From: Maricurvus nonylphenolicus
GTDB lineage: Bacteria > Pseudomonadota > Gammaproteobacteria > Pseudomonadales > Cellvibrionaceae
Assembly: GCF_042854845.1 (NCBI RefSeq)
Contig: NZ_AP031498.1
Coordinates: forward strand, 3,906,001-3,970,000
Direction: 5' to 3'
Length of the DNA: 64,000 bases
Part shown: piece by piece, positions 9,076-17,831 of the stretch
Numbering within the stretch: position 1 is the stretch's first letter
Layout: each line of letters starts with the position of its first letter
Made by a program: the position numbers and the translations under genes
The notes under the pieces: generated by a model
The model's database searches: none
Told to the model about the DNA's origin: nothing
What the model saw: the letters and a program-made list of their open reading frames with translations, nothing else

Positions 9076-9119
9076 AAAAAACCGCGCTCTTTCTTTTGTA
9101 GATGAGCGCGGTTTTTTTA
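9076..9119. terminator. Bidirectional terminator between the HU gene and the MAPEG gene
   Basis: A 10-bp stem AACCGCGCTC/GAGCGCGGTT with A and T tracts on both sides lies between convergent genes and can serve both. Confidence 0.9.
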
Positions 9120-9139
9120 TGTCTGAAAAATACTGCTGG

Positions 9140-9529
9140 TTACGGCAACGCCAGGCACATCAGCCATAAAGAAGACACAAATCCTACGCCCCACACCAAC
9201 GAGCGCACCTTGTCCCAATCCAGCCAGTAACACACTACATAGGCAATGCGGGCTGCGACAAAGGCCAGGCACAGATTTTCTATCATAGACACAGATGCCT
9301 GGGCATAAAGTGCCATCAAGACACCAGCGGCAAACAGCGGGAAAGCTTCAATAGAGTTTTCGTGGGCGCTCATGGCGCGCTTGCCGAAACCTTCCAGTTT
9401 GGCGGCCTGTAAACGCGGCTGTTTATTGTCATAGGCGCCGCTCATATTTTTCATGGCGATGGCCATGGGCATTTTGGTGATGATAAGCATCAGGGCGGCG
9501 AAGATGACGCTGCCGGCGATAATGGTCAT
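9140..9529 (-). CDS. MAPEG-family membrane protein
   Basis: 129 residues with four predicted transmembrane helices. The motif AHENSIEAFPLFAAGVL in the second segment is the hallmark of the bacterial branch of the MAPEG (membrane-associated eicosanoid/glutathione metabolism) family. A glutathione-dependent role is possible but unproven. It is a single gene, convergent with the HU gene and followed by the shared terminator. Confidence 0.85.
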   Translation of the reverse strand: MTIIAGSVIFAALMLIITKMPMAIAMKNMSGAYDNKQPRLQAAKLEGFGKRAMSAHENSIEAFPLFAAGVLMALYAQASVSMIENLCLAFVAARIAYVVCYWLDWDKVRSLVWGVGFVSSLWLMCLALP

Positions 9530-9567
9530 GGGTTTTCCTTAATCGTTATTATTGTGGTGTTCTAAAT

Positions 9568-9655
9568 GGGGTCTGACCCGCAGGGTCAGACCCCGGCTGT
9601 GCGTAAAACTAGAAGCTTGCGATAGAGTGGGGTCTGACCCTACGGGTCATACCCC
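9568..9655. repeat. REPIN-like hairpin doublet, locus 2
   Basis: Perfect palindrome at 9568-9594 and a mismatch-bearing one at 9629-9655, 34 bp apart. The spacer contains GCTTGCGA, the complement of TCGCAAGC found in the spacers of loci 7 and 8. It lies between the MAPEG gene start and the HIT gene stop. Confidence 0.9.
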
Positions 9656-9667
9656 GTCCTGGCACGA

Positions 9668-10117
9668 TTATTCGGCAGGCGTAAAGTCACCACCGGCCAG
9701 CGCACTGCGCAAACGTGACACGCGATCCGCCAGCTCCTCATCAGTAAACGCCTTGGCAGGCACCTTACCCCACATGGGCCCCGGCCAGGCGGGATCATCC
9801 TTAAAACGCGCCACATGGTGCATATGCAGCTGGGGCACCATATTGCCCAGGGCGGCAACGTTCATCTTATCGGGTACAAACAGGTCAGCCATAACCTCCG
9901 CCAGGTGGCAGGATTCGCGCATTAATTGCTCACGATCGGCAATGGCCAAATGGTGGATTTCAAACTTGTCACTTAACTTGGGTACCAGAATGCACCAGGG
10001 GTAGTTGGCATCCCGGCTCATCAGGACTAAAGACAGTGGAAACTCGCCCAATACCACGGTATCGGCGCTCAATTGCGGGTCCAATTCAAATTGTAGTTGT
10101 ACATCTAGCTCTGACAT
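9668..10117 (-). CDS. HIT-domain (histidine triad) hydrolase-like protein
   Basis: About 149 residues from ATG 10117, which has GGAG 8 nt upstream; an in-frame upstream start at 10150 lacks one. The triad QLHMHHVARF contains the HxHxH pattern of HIT nucleotide hydrolases/transferases, and YPWCILVPK is the usual strand upstream of it. Members cleave nucleotide phosphate anhydrides or phosphoramidates; the substrate here is unknown. It is divergent from proS with about 75 bp between starts. Confidence 0.85.
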   Translation of the reverse strand: MSELDVQLQFELDPQLSADTVVLGEFPLSLVLMSRDANYPWCILVPKLSDKFEIHHLAIADREQLMRESCHLAEVMADLFVPDKMNVAALGNMVPQLHMHHVARFKDDPAWPGPMWGKVPAKAFTDEELADRVSRLRSALAGGDFTPAE

Positions 10118-10192
10118 AGCTACAGCTCCTTCCTTCCATAAAGCTTCCACCGTAGAATAACGCTTTTTTACCCATTAGAGAAAAGTATTGCC

Positions 10193-11917
10193 ATGCGCGC
10201 TAGTCGTTTTCTGATTGCCACCCTCAAAGAATCCCCTTCCGATGCCGTTGCCGTCAGCCACCAGCTGATGCTGCGAGCCGGTCTTATCCGCCAACTAGCC
10301 TCTGGCCTGTACACCTGGCTGCCGCTGGGCCTGCGCGTATTGCGTAAGGTGGAGAATATCGTACGTGAGGAAATGGACCGATCTGGCGCCCAGGAAGTAC
10401 TGATGCCGGTGGTACAACCCGCCGAACTGTGGGAAGAATCCGGCCGCTGGGAGCAATACGGCCCCGAGCTGCTGCGAATCGATGACCGTCACAACAACCC
10501 CTTCTGCCTGGGCCCAACCCACGAAGAGGTCATTACCGACCTGATTCGCAACGAGCTGAAGAGCTACAAGCAGCTGCCAGCTAACTTCTATCAGATCCAA
10601 ACCAAGTTCCGTGATGAGGTACGCCCACGCTTCGGTATTATGCGTGCCCGTGAGTTCCTGATGAAAGATGCCTACTCCTTCCATATGGATCAGGACAGCT
10701 TGCAGGACACCTACGATGTGATGCACGAGACCTACTGCAACATCTTCTCCCGCATTGGCCTGAATTTCCGTCCGGTGCTGGCCGACACAGGTTCCATTGG
10801 CGGTTCCAGCTCCCACGAGTTCCATGTACTGGCCGACAGCGGTGAAGACGATATTGCTTTCAGTACCGACAGTGACTTTGCCGCCAACGTTGAGCTGGCC
10901 GAAGCCCTGGCACCAGCCGGTGAGCGCCCTGCTGCCAGCCAGGACATGCACGAAGTGGCCACCCCAGGCCAACACACCATTGAAGAAGTGAGCCAGTTCC
11001 TGAAACTGGAGGCCTCACAAACCGTTAAGACCCTGATTGTACTGGGTGAAGCCGACGAAGACGGTAACCAGAAGCTGATTGCCCTGGTGGTACGCGGTGA
11101 TCACGAACTCAACGACATTAAAGCGGAAAAGATTCCTGGCGTGGCTGCCCCTATGGCATTCGCCCCGGAAGGCCGCATTAAAGAAGAACTGGGCGCTGGC
11201 GTTGGTTCCCTGGGCCCTGTTGGCCTGGATATCGATGTGTTTGTTGACCGCAGCGCTGCCCACCTGGCGGACTTTGCCTGTGGTGCCAACAAAGACGGCT
11301 TCCACCTGACCGGTGTTAACTGGGAGCGCGATCTGCCACTGGCTAATGTTGTCGACATCCGCAATGTTGTTGTTGGCGACCCAAGCCCATGCGGCCAGGG
11401 TACTATCGAAATCAAACGTGGTATCGAAGTCGGCCATATCTTCCAGCTGGGCCAGAAGTACAGTGAAGCCATGAATGCCGCCGTATTGGATGAAAACGGC
11501 AAACAACGCACCATGACCATGGGCTGTTACGGTATCGGCGTTTCCCGCGTGGTAGCTTCAGCCATCGAGCAGAACTTTGATGACAATGGCATTATCTGGC
11601 CAGAAGCGATTGCACCTTTCCAGATTGCTCTGGTGCCCATCAATATGCATAAATCTGAAGCCGTTGCCGCCAAATGTGAAGAGCTGTATAGCACCCTGAC
11701 CGCAGCCGGTTATGATGTGCTGTTTATGGACGAAGAAAAGGCTCGCCTGGGTGTGATGCTAGCCAATACCGAGCTGATGGGTATTCCACACCGTGTGGTT
11801 GTGGGTGACCGCGGTCTGGAAAACAACACCGTTGAGTATAAGGCTCGACGTGATGCTGATAAGCAGGAAATCGCTGTCGACCAGCTGCTAGACTTTATTA
11901 AAGAGAACGTGAAGTAA
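10193..11917 (+). CDS. proS: Prolyl-tRNA synthetase (bacterial type with editing domain)
   Basis: 574 residues, the usual length for the bacterial form. The class II core starts MRASRFLIATLKESPSDA and carries motif 2 (FRDEVRPRFGIMRAREFLMKD). The inserted editing domain spans about 225-405 and includes KTLIVLGE and GSLGPVGL. Motif 3 (GCYGIGVSRVVASAIEQ) and a C-terminal anticodon-binding domain (HRVVVGDRGLENNTVEYKAR) follow. The editing domain clears Ala-tRNA-Pro. The next gene, an SLT-type transglycosylase, starts 15 nt downstream and is probably cotranscribed. Confidence 0.97.
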   Translation: MRASRFLIATLKESPSDAVAVSHQLMLRAGLIRQLASGLYTWLPLGLRVLRKVENIVREEMDRSGAQEVLMPVVQPAELWEESGRWEQYGPELLRIDDRHNNPFCLGPTHEEVITDLIRNELKSYKQLPANFYQIQTKFRDEVRPRFGIMRAREFLMKDAYSFHMDQDSLQDTYDVMHETYCNIFSRIGLNFRPVLADTGSIGGSSSHEFHVLADSGEDDIAFSTDSDFAANVELAEALAPAGERPAASQDMHEVATPGQHTIEEVSQFLKLEASQTVKTLIVLGEADEDGNQKLIALVVRGDHELNDIKAEKIPGVAAPMAFAPEGRIKEELGAGVGSLGPVGLDIDVFVDRSAAHLADFACGANKDGFHLTGVNWERDLPLANVVDIRNVVVGDPSPCGQGTIEIKRGIEVGHIFQLGQKYSEAMNAAVLDENGKQRTMTMGCYGIGVSRVVASAIEQNFDDNGIIWPEAIAPFQIALVPINMHKSEAVAAKCEELYSTLTAAGYDVLFMDEEKARLGVMLANTELMGIPHRVVVGDRGLENNTVEYKARRDADKQEIAVDQLLDFIKENVK

Positions 11918-11931
11918 GACAGGTATAAGGT

Positions 11932-12528
11932 TTGAACATTCACCGCTCGACAATGTATTTGTTATGTGCGCTTGGCTTATCGCTGAGCGCCGCGGTGTTT
12001 GCTCAGCCCTCCCCTTCTGGCGATTCCACTCGGCATCGAGTAGACGCCGAACTACGCCAACTGTTGATAGACACCATTAACCAAAGTGACAGCTTTGAAG
12101 ATCGCTACGATGCCGAAGTCTGGCTGGTCTCAAAACGCGATGCCATGGGACGCTTTGTTAAAGACCCCAAAGAACGCATGGATCTATTGCGACGTATTCA
12201 CCGCGCAGCAACAAAAGCAGGCCTACAGCCGGAAATTGTACTGGCCCTGATTGAAGTTGAGAGCCACTTTAACCGCTTTGCCATTTCCCGTGTGGGTGCG
12301 CAGGGCATGATGCAGGTGATGCCGTTTTGGAAAAACGAAATTGGCCGCCCGGAAGATAACCTCACTGATATAGACACCAACCTGCTCTACGGTTGTACCA
12401 TCCTCAAACACTACCTCGATCGCAGTAATGGCCGCCTGATGGAAGCACTGGCACGCTATAACGGTAGCTACGGACAATACTGGTATCCGCGCCGTGTAAT
12501 GACTGCCTGGGAAAAGCACTGGCGCTGA
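11932..12528 (+). CDS. Periplasmic lytic transglycosylase (SLT domain)
   Basis: 198 residues. A signal peptide (LLCALGLSLSAAVFAQ) precedes a single SLT lysozyme-like domain. LALIEVESHFNRFAISRVGAQGMMQVMP contains the catalytic Glu of the family (E in the IEVES motif) and the GAQGMMQVMP signature. ALARYNGSYGQYWYP is the usual C-terminal end. It cleaves peptidoglycan to 1,6-anhydro-muropeptides. TTG at 11932 is the first start after proS; ATG at 11953 would shorten the leader but keep the signal peptide. Confidence 0.88.
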   Translation: MNIHRSTMYLLCALGLSLSAAVFAQPSPSGDSTRHRVDAELRQLLIDTINQSDSFEDRYDAEVWLVSKRDAMGRFVKDPKERMDLLRRIHRAATKAGLQPEIVLALIEVESHFNRFAISRVGAQGMMQVMPFWKNEIGRPEDNLTDIDTNLLYGCTILKHYLDRSNGRLMEALARYNGSYGQYWYPRRVMTAWEKHWR

Positions 12529-12572
12529 TTTGATTTATACTTAATGCATCCTCATCAACCGGTGCATCAGGT

Positions 12573-13373
12573 TTGCCTTGCTTTGACCTACCACGCTTGC
12601 GTACCGCTTACTTCACCTTACTCTTGCTTTGTCTAATCACAAGAGTAGAGGCCACTGCGCCCATTCAACTGGGCATCAATGCCAGCGGCTCGCCCTGGGT
12701 ATCAACAGATGAAGAAGAACCTTCCGGCATCGCTATCGAATTGATGCATACCGTATTTGGAGAACTGGATACTGAAATAAACATGTCTATTTTACCGATT
12801 ACCCGACTCTATGCCTTAACGGGTAATCATCAATTAGACGGCGCGGTTATTCTCGATGCCCCAGGGCTGTCACGCCCACAGGGCCTTGCCTGCAGTAAAA
12901 CACTCCTTTCGATCCCCTATGGGCTCTATCTCTCAGCAGATCAGTTTCCTGAAAACCAACCTATTCCGTGGGATAAACTGAATGTCGGCGGTTTCAGGAT
13001 TAGTTACCTGCCATTGGCGCAGGTTTCTGACATTACACACTATCAGGACTTTTCTCTGCCATCGCAGATATTTAAAAGTATAAAGGCTGGCCGTATAAAC
13101 GGGGCGGCCTCTTCTCCTGTGAATGTGGCCTACTGGAACAAAAAACTTGGCCTCAAACTTACACCCCGAAAGCTGTTTGGCCATGTCAATGTCATACTGT
13201 GTTTTTCCCACCAGCGACTAGGATCAAAAGCCGACGAGCTGGCAATGGGCGTCAGTGAACGTTTTTTTCATATCATCGATCACAAACCAGAGGCTGTATC
13301 AGCACAAGCCATAAAAGTATTTCGCCTGTTCGATGCTCGTAACCCGCCTAAAACCTTGCTTCGGGTTGAGTGA
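12573..13373 (+). CDS. Periplasmic solute-binding-like protein (SBP family 3 fold)
   Basis: 266 residues. A signal peptide (AYFTLLLLCLITRVEA) is followed by the two-lobe pattern of family 3 extracellular solute-binding proteins (IQLGINASGSPWVS, GIAIELMHTVFGEL, LDGAVILDAPG). No transporter genes are nearby, so it may be an orphan sensor-type binding protein. TTG at 12573 is the only start that keeps the signal peptide. Its last 26 bp overlap the convergent BLUF gene. Confidence 0.65.
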   Translation: MPCFDLPRLRTAYFTLLLLCLITRVEATAPIQLGINASGSPWVSTDEEEPSGIAIELMHTVFGELDTEINMSILPITRLYALTGNHQLDGAVILDAPGLSRPQGLACSKTLLSIPYGLYLSADQFPENQPIPWDKLNVGGFRISYLPLAQVSDITHYQDFSLPSQIFKSIKAGRINGAASSPVNVAYWNKKLGLKLTPRKLFGHVNVILCFSHQRLGSKADELAMGVSERFFHIIDHKPEAVSAQAIKVFRLFDARNPPKTLLRVE

Positions 13374-13785
13374 TCAAGCGTTTGACCCATCTTGAGACTT
13401 CTTCGGTCGATGGCTTTTCATTGTGCAAATATACTCGCCGGAATTTTTTTAAATCCTCTGCCGACAATGGCTCAAACGCCATGTCTTCAAGATCAAAAAC
13501 ATCCATATTCCAGCAGCTAAACTCCTGCTTTCTGACGGCATCAAAAAAGATTAATTGAACATTGTGATGGCGTCTATCCATGGAAATTTTCTGATAGAGC
13601 TCCCACACCTCTTCTTCTTCACCTTCCAGCAGTTGAATAAAATGGCCACGATCAAAGAAAAGTACACCATTGATTTTAACGTCCGGGTTGTGGCCTTTGG
13701 CAGTGGATTCTATATCGTCCAGTATCTGCCCTTTGCGGTCATACAACTCTGGCAACAACTCACTGTAGTACATCAGAATATGCAT
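13348..13785 (-). CDS. Short BLUF-domain protein (blue-light FAD photoreceptor)
   Basis: 145 residues, essentially only a BLUF domain (1-95) plus a helical tail. The flavin-contact residues appear to be kept: a Tyr near the start (Y6/Y7 in LMYYSEL), Asn33 in NPDVKINGVLFF, and Gln51 in HFIQLLEG. RHHNVQLIFFD matches the beta-4 strand region. Short BLUF proteins act by light-dependent contact with partner proteins; none is obvious here. Its 3' end overlaps that of the solute-binding gene by 26 bp. Confidence 0.85.
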   Translation of the reverse strand: MHILMYYSELLPELYDRKGQILDDIESTAKGHNPDVKINGVLFFDRGHFIQLLEGEEEEVWELYQKISMDRRHHNVQLIFFDAVRKQEFSCWNMDVFDLEDMAFEPLSAEDLKKFRRVYLHNEKPSTEEVSRWVKRLITQPEARF

Positions 13786-13895
13786 AAAAGCTCCCTGGAT
13801 TTTTGAACAACACCCAATCCTCGTCTAGGCTGAGAAGTGCAAGCACTCTTCATATGTGCTCATCACCATTACTCATCACAGGGATAGCGATACCT

Positions 13896-14258
13896 ATGAG
13901 CCTTTACAATGATTTGGGCGGCACTCCTGCCGTCAGCGCTGCGGTTGATAAGTTCTACGACAAAGTGCTCGCCGACCCTAGCGTCAATCACTTCTTTGAC
14001 GGCTTAGTCATGTCAAAGCAAAAGAAAATGCTGGAGCACTTCCTCATCTTTGCTTTCGGCGGACCTAATCAGTATAGCGGACAAAATATGCGCAATGCAC
14101 ACCGGCGTCAGGTAGCGCATGGCCTTAATGAAAACCACTTCGACCGGATTGTTGAGCATTTGGGCGCCACACTGACAGAACTGGGGGTACCCGCGAATAA
14201 AATTCAGGAGGCCGCCGGTATTGCCAATAGCGTCCGCAATGATGTGTTAGGGCTTTAG
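13896..14258 (+). CDS. Truncated haemoglobin, group I-like
   Basis: About 120 residues from ATG 13896 (MSLYNDLGG, the standard family start); in-frame upstream codons from 13803 look spurious. The proximal haem ligand is His69 in MRNAHRRQ. The B-helix FYDKVLAD supplies the distal Tyr21, and FGGPNQYSG is the usual CD-E turn. Such globins bind O2 or NO. It is followed at 12 bp by a small membrane-protein gene. Confidence 0.9.
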   Translation: MSLYNDLGGTPAVSAAVDKFYDKVLADPSVNHFFDGLVMSKQKKMLEHFLIFAFGGPNQYSGQNMRNAHRRQVAHGLNENHFDRIVEHLGATLTELGVPANKIQEAAGIANSVRNDVLGL

Positions 14259-14270
14259 CGTCAAACGCCT

Positions 14271-14579
14271 ATGAAATATATTCTGTCAGCATTGCTATTG
14301 GTGCTGACATTGGCGGTGACCGTCGCCAAACCATTTCTGCAATCACGAGACATAAGCACCGATACACTGCTTATCACGCTGCTTGTGATTGTCTGCACCA
14401 GCTTTTTACAATACCGCAATCTGTTGCTGGTCGTATTGGTGATAGGCCTGGTGGCACTGGCAAACTTCCCCGACAGCATTCTCAATGCCTACCGAATAGA
14501 TCGCCAGTGGATTATTGGTACCTTGGTGGCGGTGATTATCGCGCCACTGATTGGACGCCGCTTTGGTTTAAACAAATAG
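14271..14579 (+). CDS. Small hydrophobic membrane protein of unknown function
   Basis: 102 residues with about four transmembrane segments (ILSALLLVLTLAVTVA; LLITLLVIVCTSFL; LLLVVLVIGLVALA; WIIGTLVAVIIAPLIG). I do not recognise a family. It starts 12 bp after the truncated globin stop and is probably cotranscribed with it. It is convergent with the CheC-like gene. Confidence 0.6.
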   Translation: MKYILSALLLVLTLAVTVAKPFLQSRDISTDTLLITLLVIVCTSFLQYRNLLLVVLVIGLVALANFPDSILNAYRIDRQWIIGTLVAVIIAPLIGRRFGLNK

Positions 14580-14595
14580 CAGCAGAAAATATCGA

Positions 14596-15207
14596 TCAGG
14601 CCAACAGGGCATCTAACCGCATTTTCATATCTTCTACGCCGCTTTCCGGGAACAGTAAAACCAGATCACAGTTGAAGGGGTGATTTTCCAGGTGGTAGTT
14701 AATCTCGGCACTGACGACGGCATCCCAGCCCAGAATATCGGCAAAGGAAAACTCATTGAGTGGTGAGTGCAGGGTGACCACCTCTGGGGATTCAGCGGGG
14801 GTCATGGGTACCTCTGCCATCTCCGACAGGCGATTCAGACAGGTAGTGGCAATGGTAGCGGACAAATCAGTTAACAACTCGGCTGCTACCGTATCGTTGG
14901 TGACTTCGCGTCCGGTAAACTCCGACAGATCGCGAAAACTGGACTCAGTAATTGCCACCAACGCAAAGCCTTCATTGGCATCGGAGGAAAAACGCTGGGC
15001 AACGACAGAAACTTTCTCACCCTCATCCACCGCCGATAGAGCGCTTTTGAGATCGCCGGGTTCGATATAACGGATAACAGGGATAGGCAGCTGTACGAAC
15101 ACTTCAGCAAATGCCGCCAGGGATTCCCCCGCAGCGCCCATGGCCACATTAATCACTTCTTGCAGGGCGTCACGTTGATCTTCGGTAAACGGCAGCGGCA
15201 AACTCAT
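14596..15207 (-). CDS. CheC-like chemotaxis phosphatase-family protein
   Basis: 203 residues. DALQEVINVAMGAAGESLA near the start matches the first phosphatase helix of CheC/CheX/FliY proteins (Glu and Asn three residues apart, with a following Gly). The equivalent second helix (ELLTDLSATIATTCLNRLSE) lacks the Glu/Asn pair, so only one active centre may remain. The family dephosphorylates CheY-type receivers. A stand-alone receiver gene lies 56 bp upstream on the same strand and is the natural partner. Confidence 0.75.
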   Translation of the reverse strand: MSLPLPFTEDQRDALQEVINVAMGAAGESLAAFAEVFVQLPIPVIRYIEPGDLKSALSAVDEGEKVSVVAQRFSSDANEGFALVAITESSFRDLSEFTGREVTNDTVAAELLTDLSATIATTCLNRLSEMAEVPMTPAESPEVVTLHSPLNEFSFADILGWDAVVSAEINYHLENHPFNCDLVLLFPESGVEDMKMRLDALLA

Positions 15208-15263
15208 AATAGATCCCTAACTATAAATAACTTGAATATAGTACAACTAAAAATTACAGCCGA

Positions 15264-15629
15264 TTACAGCAACCCGTAGGTGCGTAATACGTCTTCAAGC
15301 TTTTCTTTATTGATGGGCTTTTTAATAAATTCCAGGGCGCCAAGTTTCATCACCCGCTCGCGGGCCTCAGGCTGAATATCACCGGAAATAACAATCACAA
15401 TGGCCTTGTGCTTTTCCTGTTTGATCAGCTCCAGCACTTCATAACCATCCATCTCGGGCATGGTCAGGTCCAGGAACACCATTTCCACTTTGCCCTCACG
15501 GACAGCGGCAATGCCTTCTACGCCATTAACAGCGTAGGTAATATCGACATCCCACTCGGCAGGCAGTGAACGGGCCACCTGCTTACGGGCCATGCTTGAA
15601 TCATCACAAATTAACAGTGGAATGGTCAT
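15264..15629 (-). CDS. Stand-alone receiver (CheY-like) response regulator
   Basis: 121 residues, receiver domain only. The acidic pocket is DD at 9-10, the phospho-acceptor is Asp54 (FLDLTMPEMDG), Ser82 is the switch residue (VISGD), and Lys104 lies in FIKKP. There is no output domain. It pairs with the downstream CheC-like phosphatase gene, suggesting a two-gene signalling unit whose kinase is elsewhere. CheY versus other single-domain receivers cannot be told from sequence. Confidence 0.88.
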   Translation of the reverse strand: MTIPLLICDDSSMARKQVARSLPAEWDVDITYAVNGVEGIAAVREGKVEMVFLDLTMPEMDGYEVLELIKQEKHKAIVIVISGDIQPEARERVMKLGALEFIKKPINKEKLEDVLRTYGLL

Positions 15630-15768
15630 CGGAAAAAATTGCTACCCAGTCTAAATACAAGTAATTATAGCCAAGTGCATGATTATAACGGATAAATTTA
15701 ATCGACACCGCCTGTCATCGACTGAAATTTGGCGCCTTAACAAGCCTGCCAGCCCAATTAGCGGCCGC

Positions 15769-16275
15769 TTAGGGCAAAACTTGAGCAGCAGATGACTTAT
15801 TTGCCAGCTCAACGGCAGGCAACCCCATGCGACTCACCAATCCCTTAAATGACTGCGGCCCGACCAGAGACGCGACTAATTCCCCCTCGGGAGAATAGAT
15901 ATAGGTTGTCGGTAATACTTTCGGCCGCTCAAGCTGTAACAAAACTGCAGGATCTTCCTGCAACAGGGAAAAGCCTATCTGCATGCGGCTGGCCTGCTGA
16001 CGTAAAATACTTTCAGGCTCATTATCAAAATTCACCCCCAAAACTCTCACCTGCTGCGGGTACATCTGCTCCAGGTGGTTTAGTTCCGGAATTTCTTCCA
16101 CACAGGGTTTGCACCATTCGGCCCAATAATTGATGACCACCCACTGACCGCGCAGCGATGACCAGTCGAGCGCGTTTTCATCCAACAAGCTCAACTGGGG
16201 GCGGCTGCAGCCACTCAACAATAGACCGACACACAATAGGGTTATCAACCGATATGGGGTGGCAACCTTAGCCAT
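15769..16275 (-). CDS. TlpA/ResA-like thioredoxin-fold lipoprotein
   Basis: 168 residues from ATG 16275. A lipobox (LLLSGC, lipidated Cys23) leads to a thioredoxin fold with the redox motif WCKPC (Cys55/Cys58) and the cis-proline strand VLPTTYIY. It is a periplasmic, membrane-anchored thiol reductase/oxidase of the TlpA/ResA type. The chosen ATG overlaps the end of the upstream YihY gene by 8 bp, so translation is probably coupled. In-frame starts up to 16350 would lie deep inside that gene. Confidence 0.88.
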   Translation of the reverse strand: MAKVATPYRLITLLCVGLLLSGCSRPQLSLLDENALDWSSLRGQWVVINYWAEWCKPCVEEIPELNHLEQMYPQQVRVLGVNFDNEPESILRQQASRMQIGFSLLQEDPAVLLQLERPKVLPTTYIYSPEGELVASLVGPQSFKGLVSRMGLPAVELANKSSAAQVLP

Positions 16276-17701
16276 GCTGAATCCTGCTGTTTTCATCACG
16301 CTGGTCTTCCTGGCTATCGGTTTCTGCCATATCTTCAGTCGCGGTAGCACTGGCCGTTATTGCCCCGACAGGTGTATCCGTTTCAGAAACCTGAAGTTCG
16401 CTCTCTTCAGAACTCTCTTCAGCACCTGCCTCGGTTTTAAGCTCTTCACGCAATTGTTCCAGCCCTTCACCTTCATCGGGGTACTCCGGTTCCGGTTCGG
16501 CTTCTACGGCAAATAAATCACCTACAGAGGTATCGAATTGCACTTCTGTATGCTGATCAATCGACAGCAGGCGTGCAGCCACCGGCGGGAACCAGGCAAA
16601 GGTTTGTAAATAGTCGCTAACGCCAGGCATTTGATTTTCCAACTCCACCACGTCGGCTAGCTGACGCAAACTCAGGCGGTAGAGGTCGCGGCTGAGTACA
16701 TACTCACCCCCCAGGGTTTTGGCGATCACTTTTTTCTTTAACAGACACTGACGCAACTGCTGCCACTGTTCATCGCCTACACCGCTTTTGACGATATCGG
16801 CATCGGTAGCGGACTCACCGGTTACCTGGCGCTCACGCAGGGCCCACAGAGCCAGCAGAGCGGCAACCAGATCTGGGAAGCGTTTACCAACCACTTCCAC
16901 TTGATAGGTAGACATGGATCGCACTATCAGGGCTCCACCCAATAGCACCATCCACAAGATATAAATCCACAGCAGGAATAGCGGTACTACGGCAAAGGCA
17001 CCGTAGATGACCTGTAAATCTGACTGCGCAACGATTAAGGCAAACAAATCCTTAAGCATCTCAAACAACAGCGCGGTCACTGCCCCACCGACAGCCGCAT
17101 GACGAACAGGTACCCGGCAATTGGGAACGGCAGCAAACAACAAGGTAAAAGCACACGCGGTCAGAACCCAGGGTAGGAACTGTAGCAAAAAGGGTACTAT
17201 GCCCAGAGCATCAAACTCAGCCACAAACAGCTTTAAGGACAGTAAGTAGGTACTCATTGCCACACCGGCGCCCAGCAGAATAGGCCCCAGACTCAACACA
17301 GCCCAATACAACAGAAAATTCGACAGCCCCTTGCGTGGCTCCTTCACCCCCCAGATATCGTTAAAGACCTGCTCGATATTTTTCAGCATCAGATAGGCTG
17401 TCACGACCAGCATACCTACGCCGACCAGTGTCAGGCTTCGCGCCTGATCGGAGAAACCTTTTAAGTAGCTCCCCAGCTCCTGCCCCGTACTGGGTACAAA
17501 GTGATCAAATATCAGGCTTTGCAGTTGCTCACCCACTCCCTGGAAAGCTGGCACCAGTGAGAACATGGAATAGGTCACTGTCATCATTGGCACTATGGCA
17601 AACAGCGTCATATAGGTCAGTGCAGCCGCGCTCTGGCGACAGCCCTTGGCGCCATACTGTTCCATCAAATAAGGCAAAAAGCGCCACAGATGCGTCATCA
17701 T
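16268..17701 (-). CDS. YihY/UPF0761-family inner-membrane protein with acidic tail
   Basis: 477 residues. The N-terminal 270 form the YihY/virulence factor BrkB family core with six membrane helices (AAALTYMTLFAIVPMMTV; YWAVLSLGPILLGAGV; YGAFAVVPLFLLWIYILW). A winged-helix-like cytoplasmic region (about 290-400) follows. The last 80 residues are a strongly acidic low-complexity tail (EPEPEYPDEGEGLEQL). This family was once annotated as RNase BN, which is wrong for it. The ATG pair at 17701 is the start. Confidence 0.88.
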   Translation of the reverse strand: MMTHLWRFLPYLMEQYGAKGCRQSAAALTYMTLFAIVPMMTVTYSMFSLVPAFQGVGEQLQSLIFDHFVPSTGQELGSYLKGFSDQARSLTLVGVGMLVVTAYLMLKNIEQVFNDIWGVKEPRKGLSNFLLYWAVLSLGPILLGAGVAMSTYLLSLKLFVAEFDALGIVPFLLQFLPWVLTACAFTLLFAAVPNCRVPVRHAAVGGAVTALLFEMLKDLFALIVAQSDLQVIYGAFAVVPLFLLWIYILWMVLLGGALIVRSMSTYQVEVVGKRFPDLVAALLALWALRERQVTGESATDADIVKSGVGDEQWQQLRQCLLKKKVIAKTLGGEYVLSRDLYRLSLRQLADVVELENQMPGVSDYLQTFAWFPPVAARLLSIDQHTEVQFDTSVGDLFAVEAEPEPEYPDEGEGLEQLREELKTEAGAEESSEESELQVSETDTPVGAITASATATEDMAETDSQEDQRDENSRIQHG

Positions 17702-17831
17702 GATCGAGCTTCCATTAGTGTGTTTAATTTCCGAACCAACTTTTTAATTACCAACCACTTTAGCGGCCGACTTCGGGTACAATACAGCCCAATTGTTTTT
17801 CAAGTTATTGAACATAAAGGAATTTCCCTCA

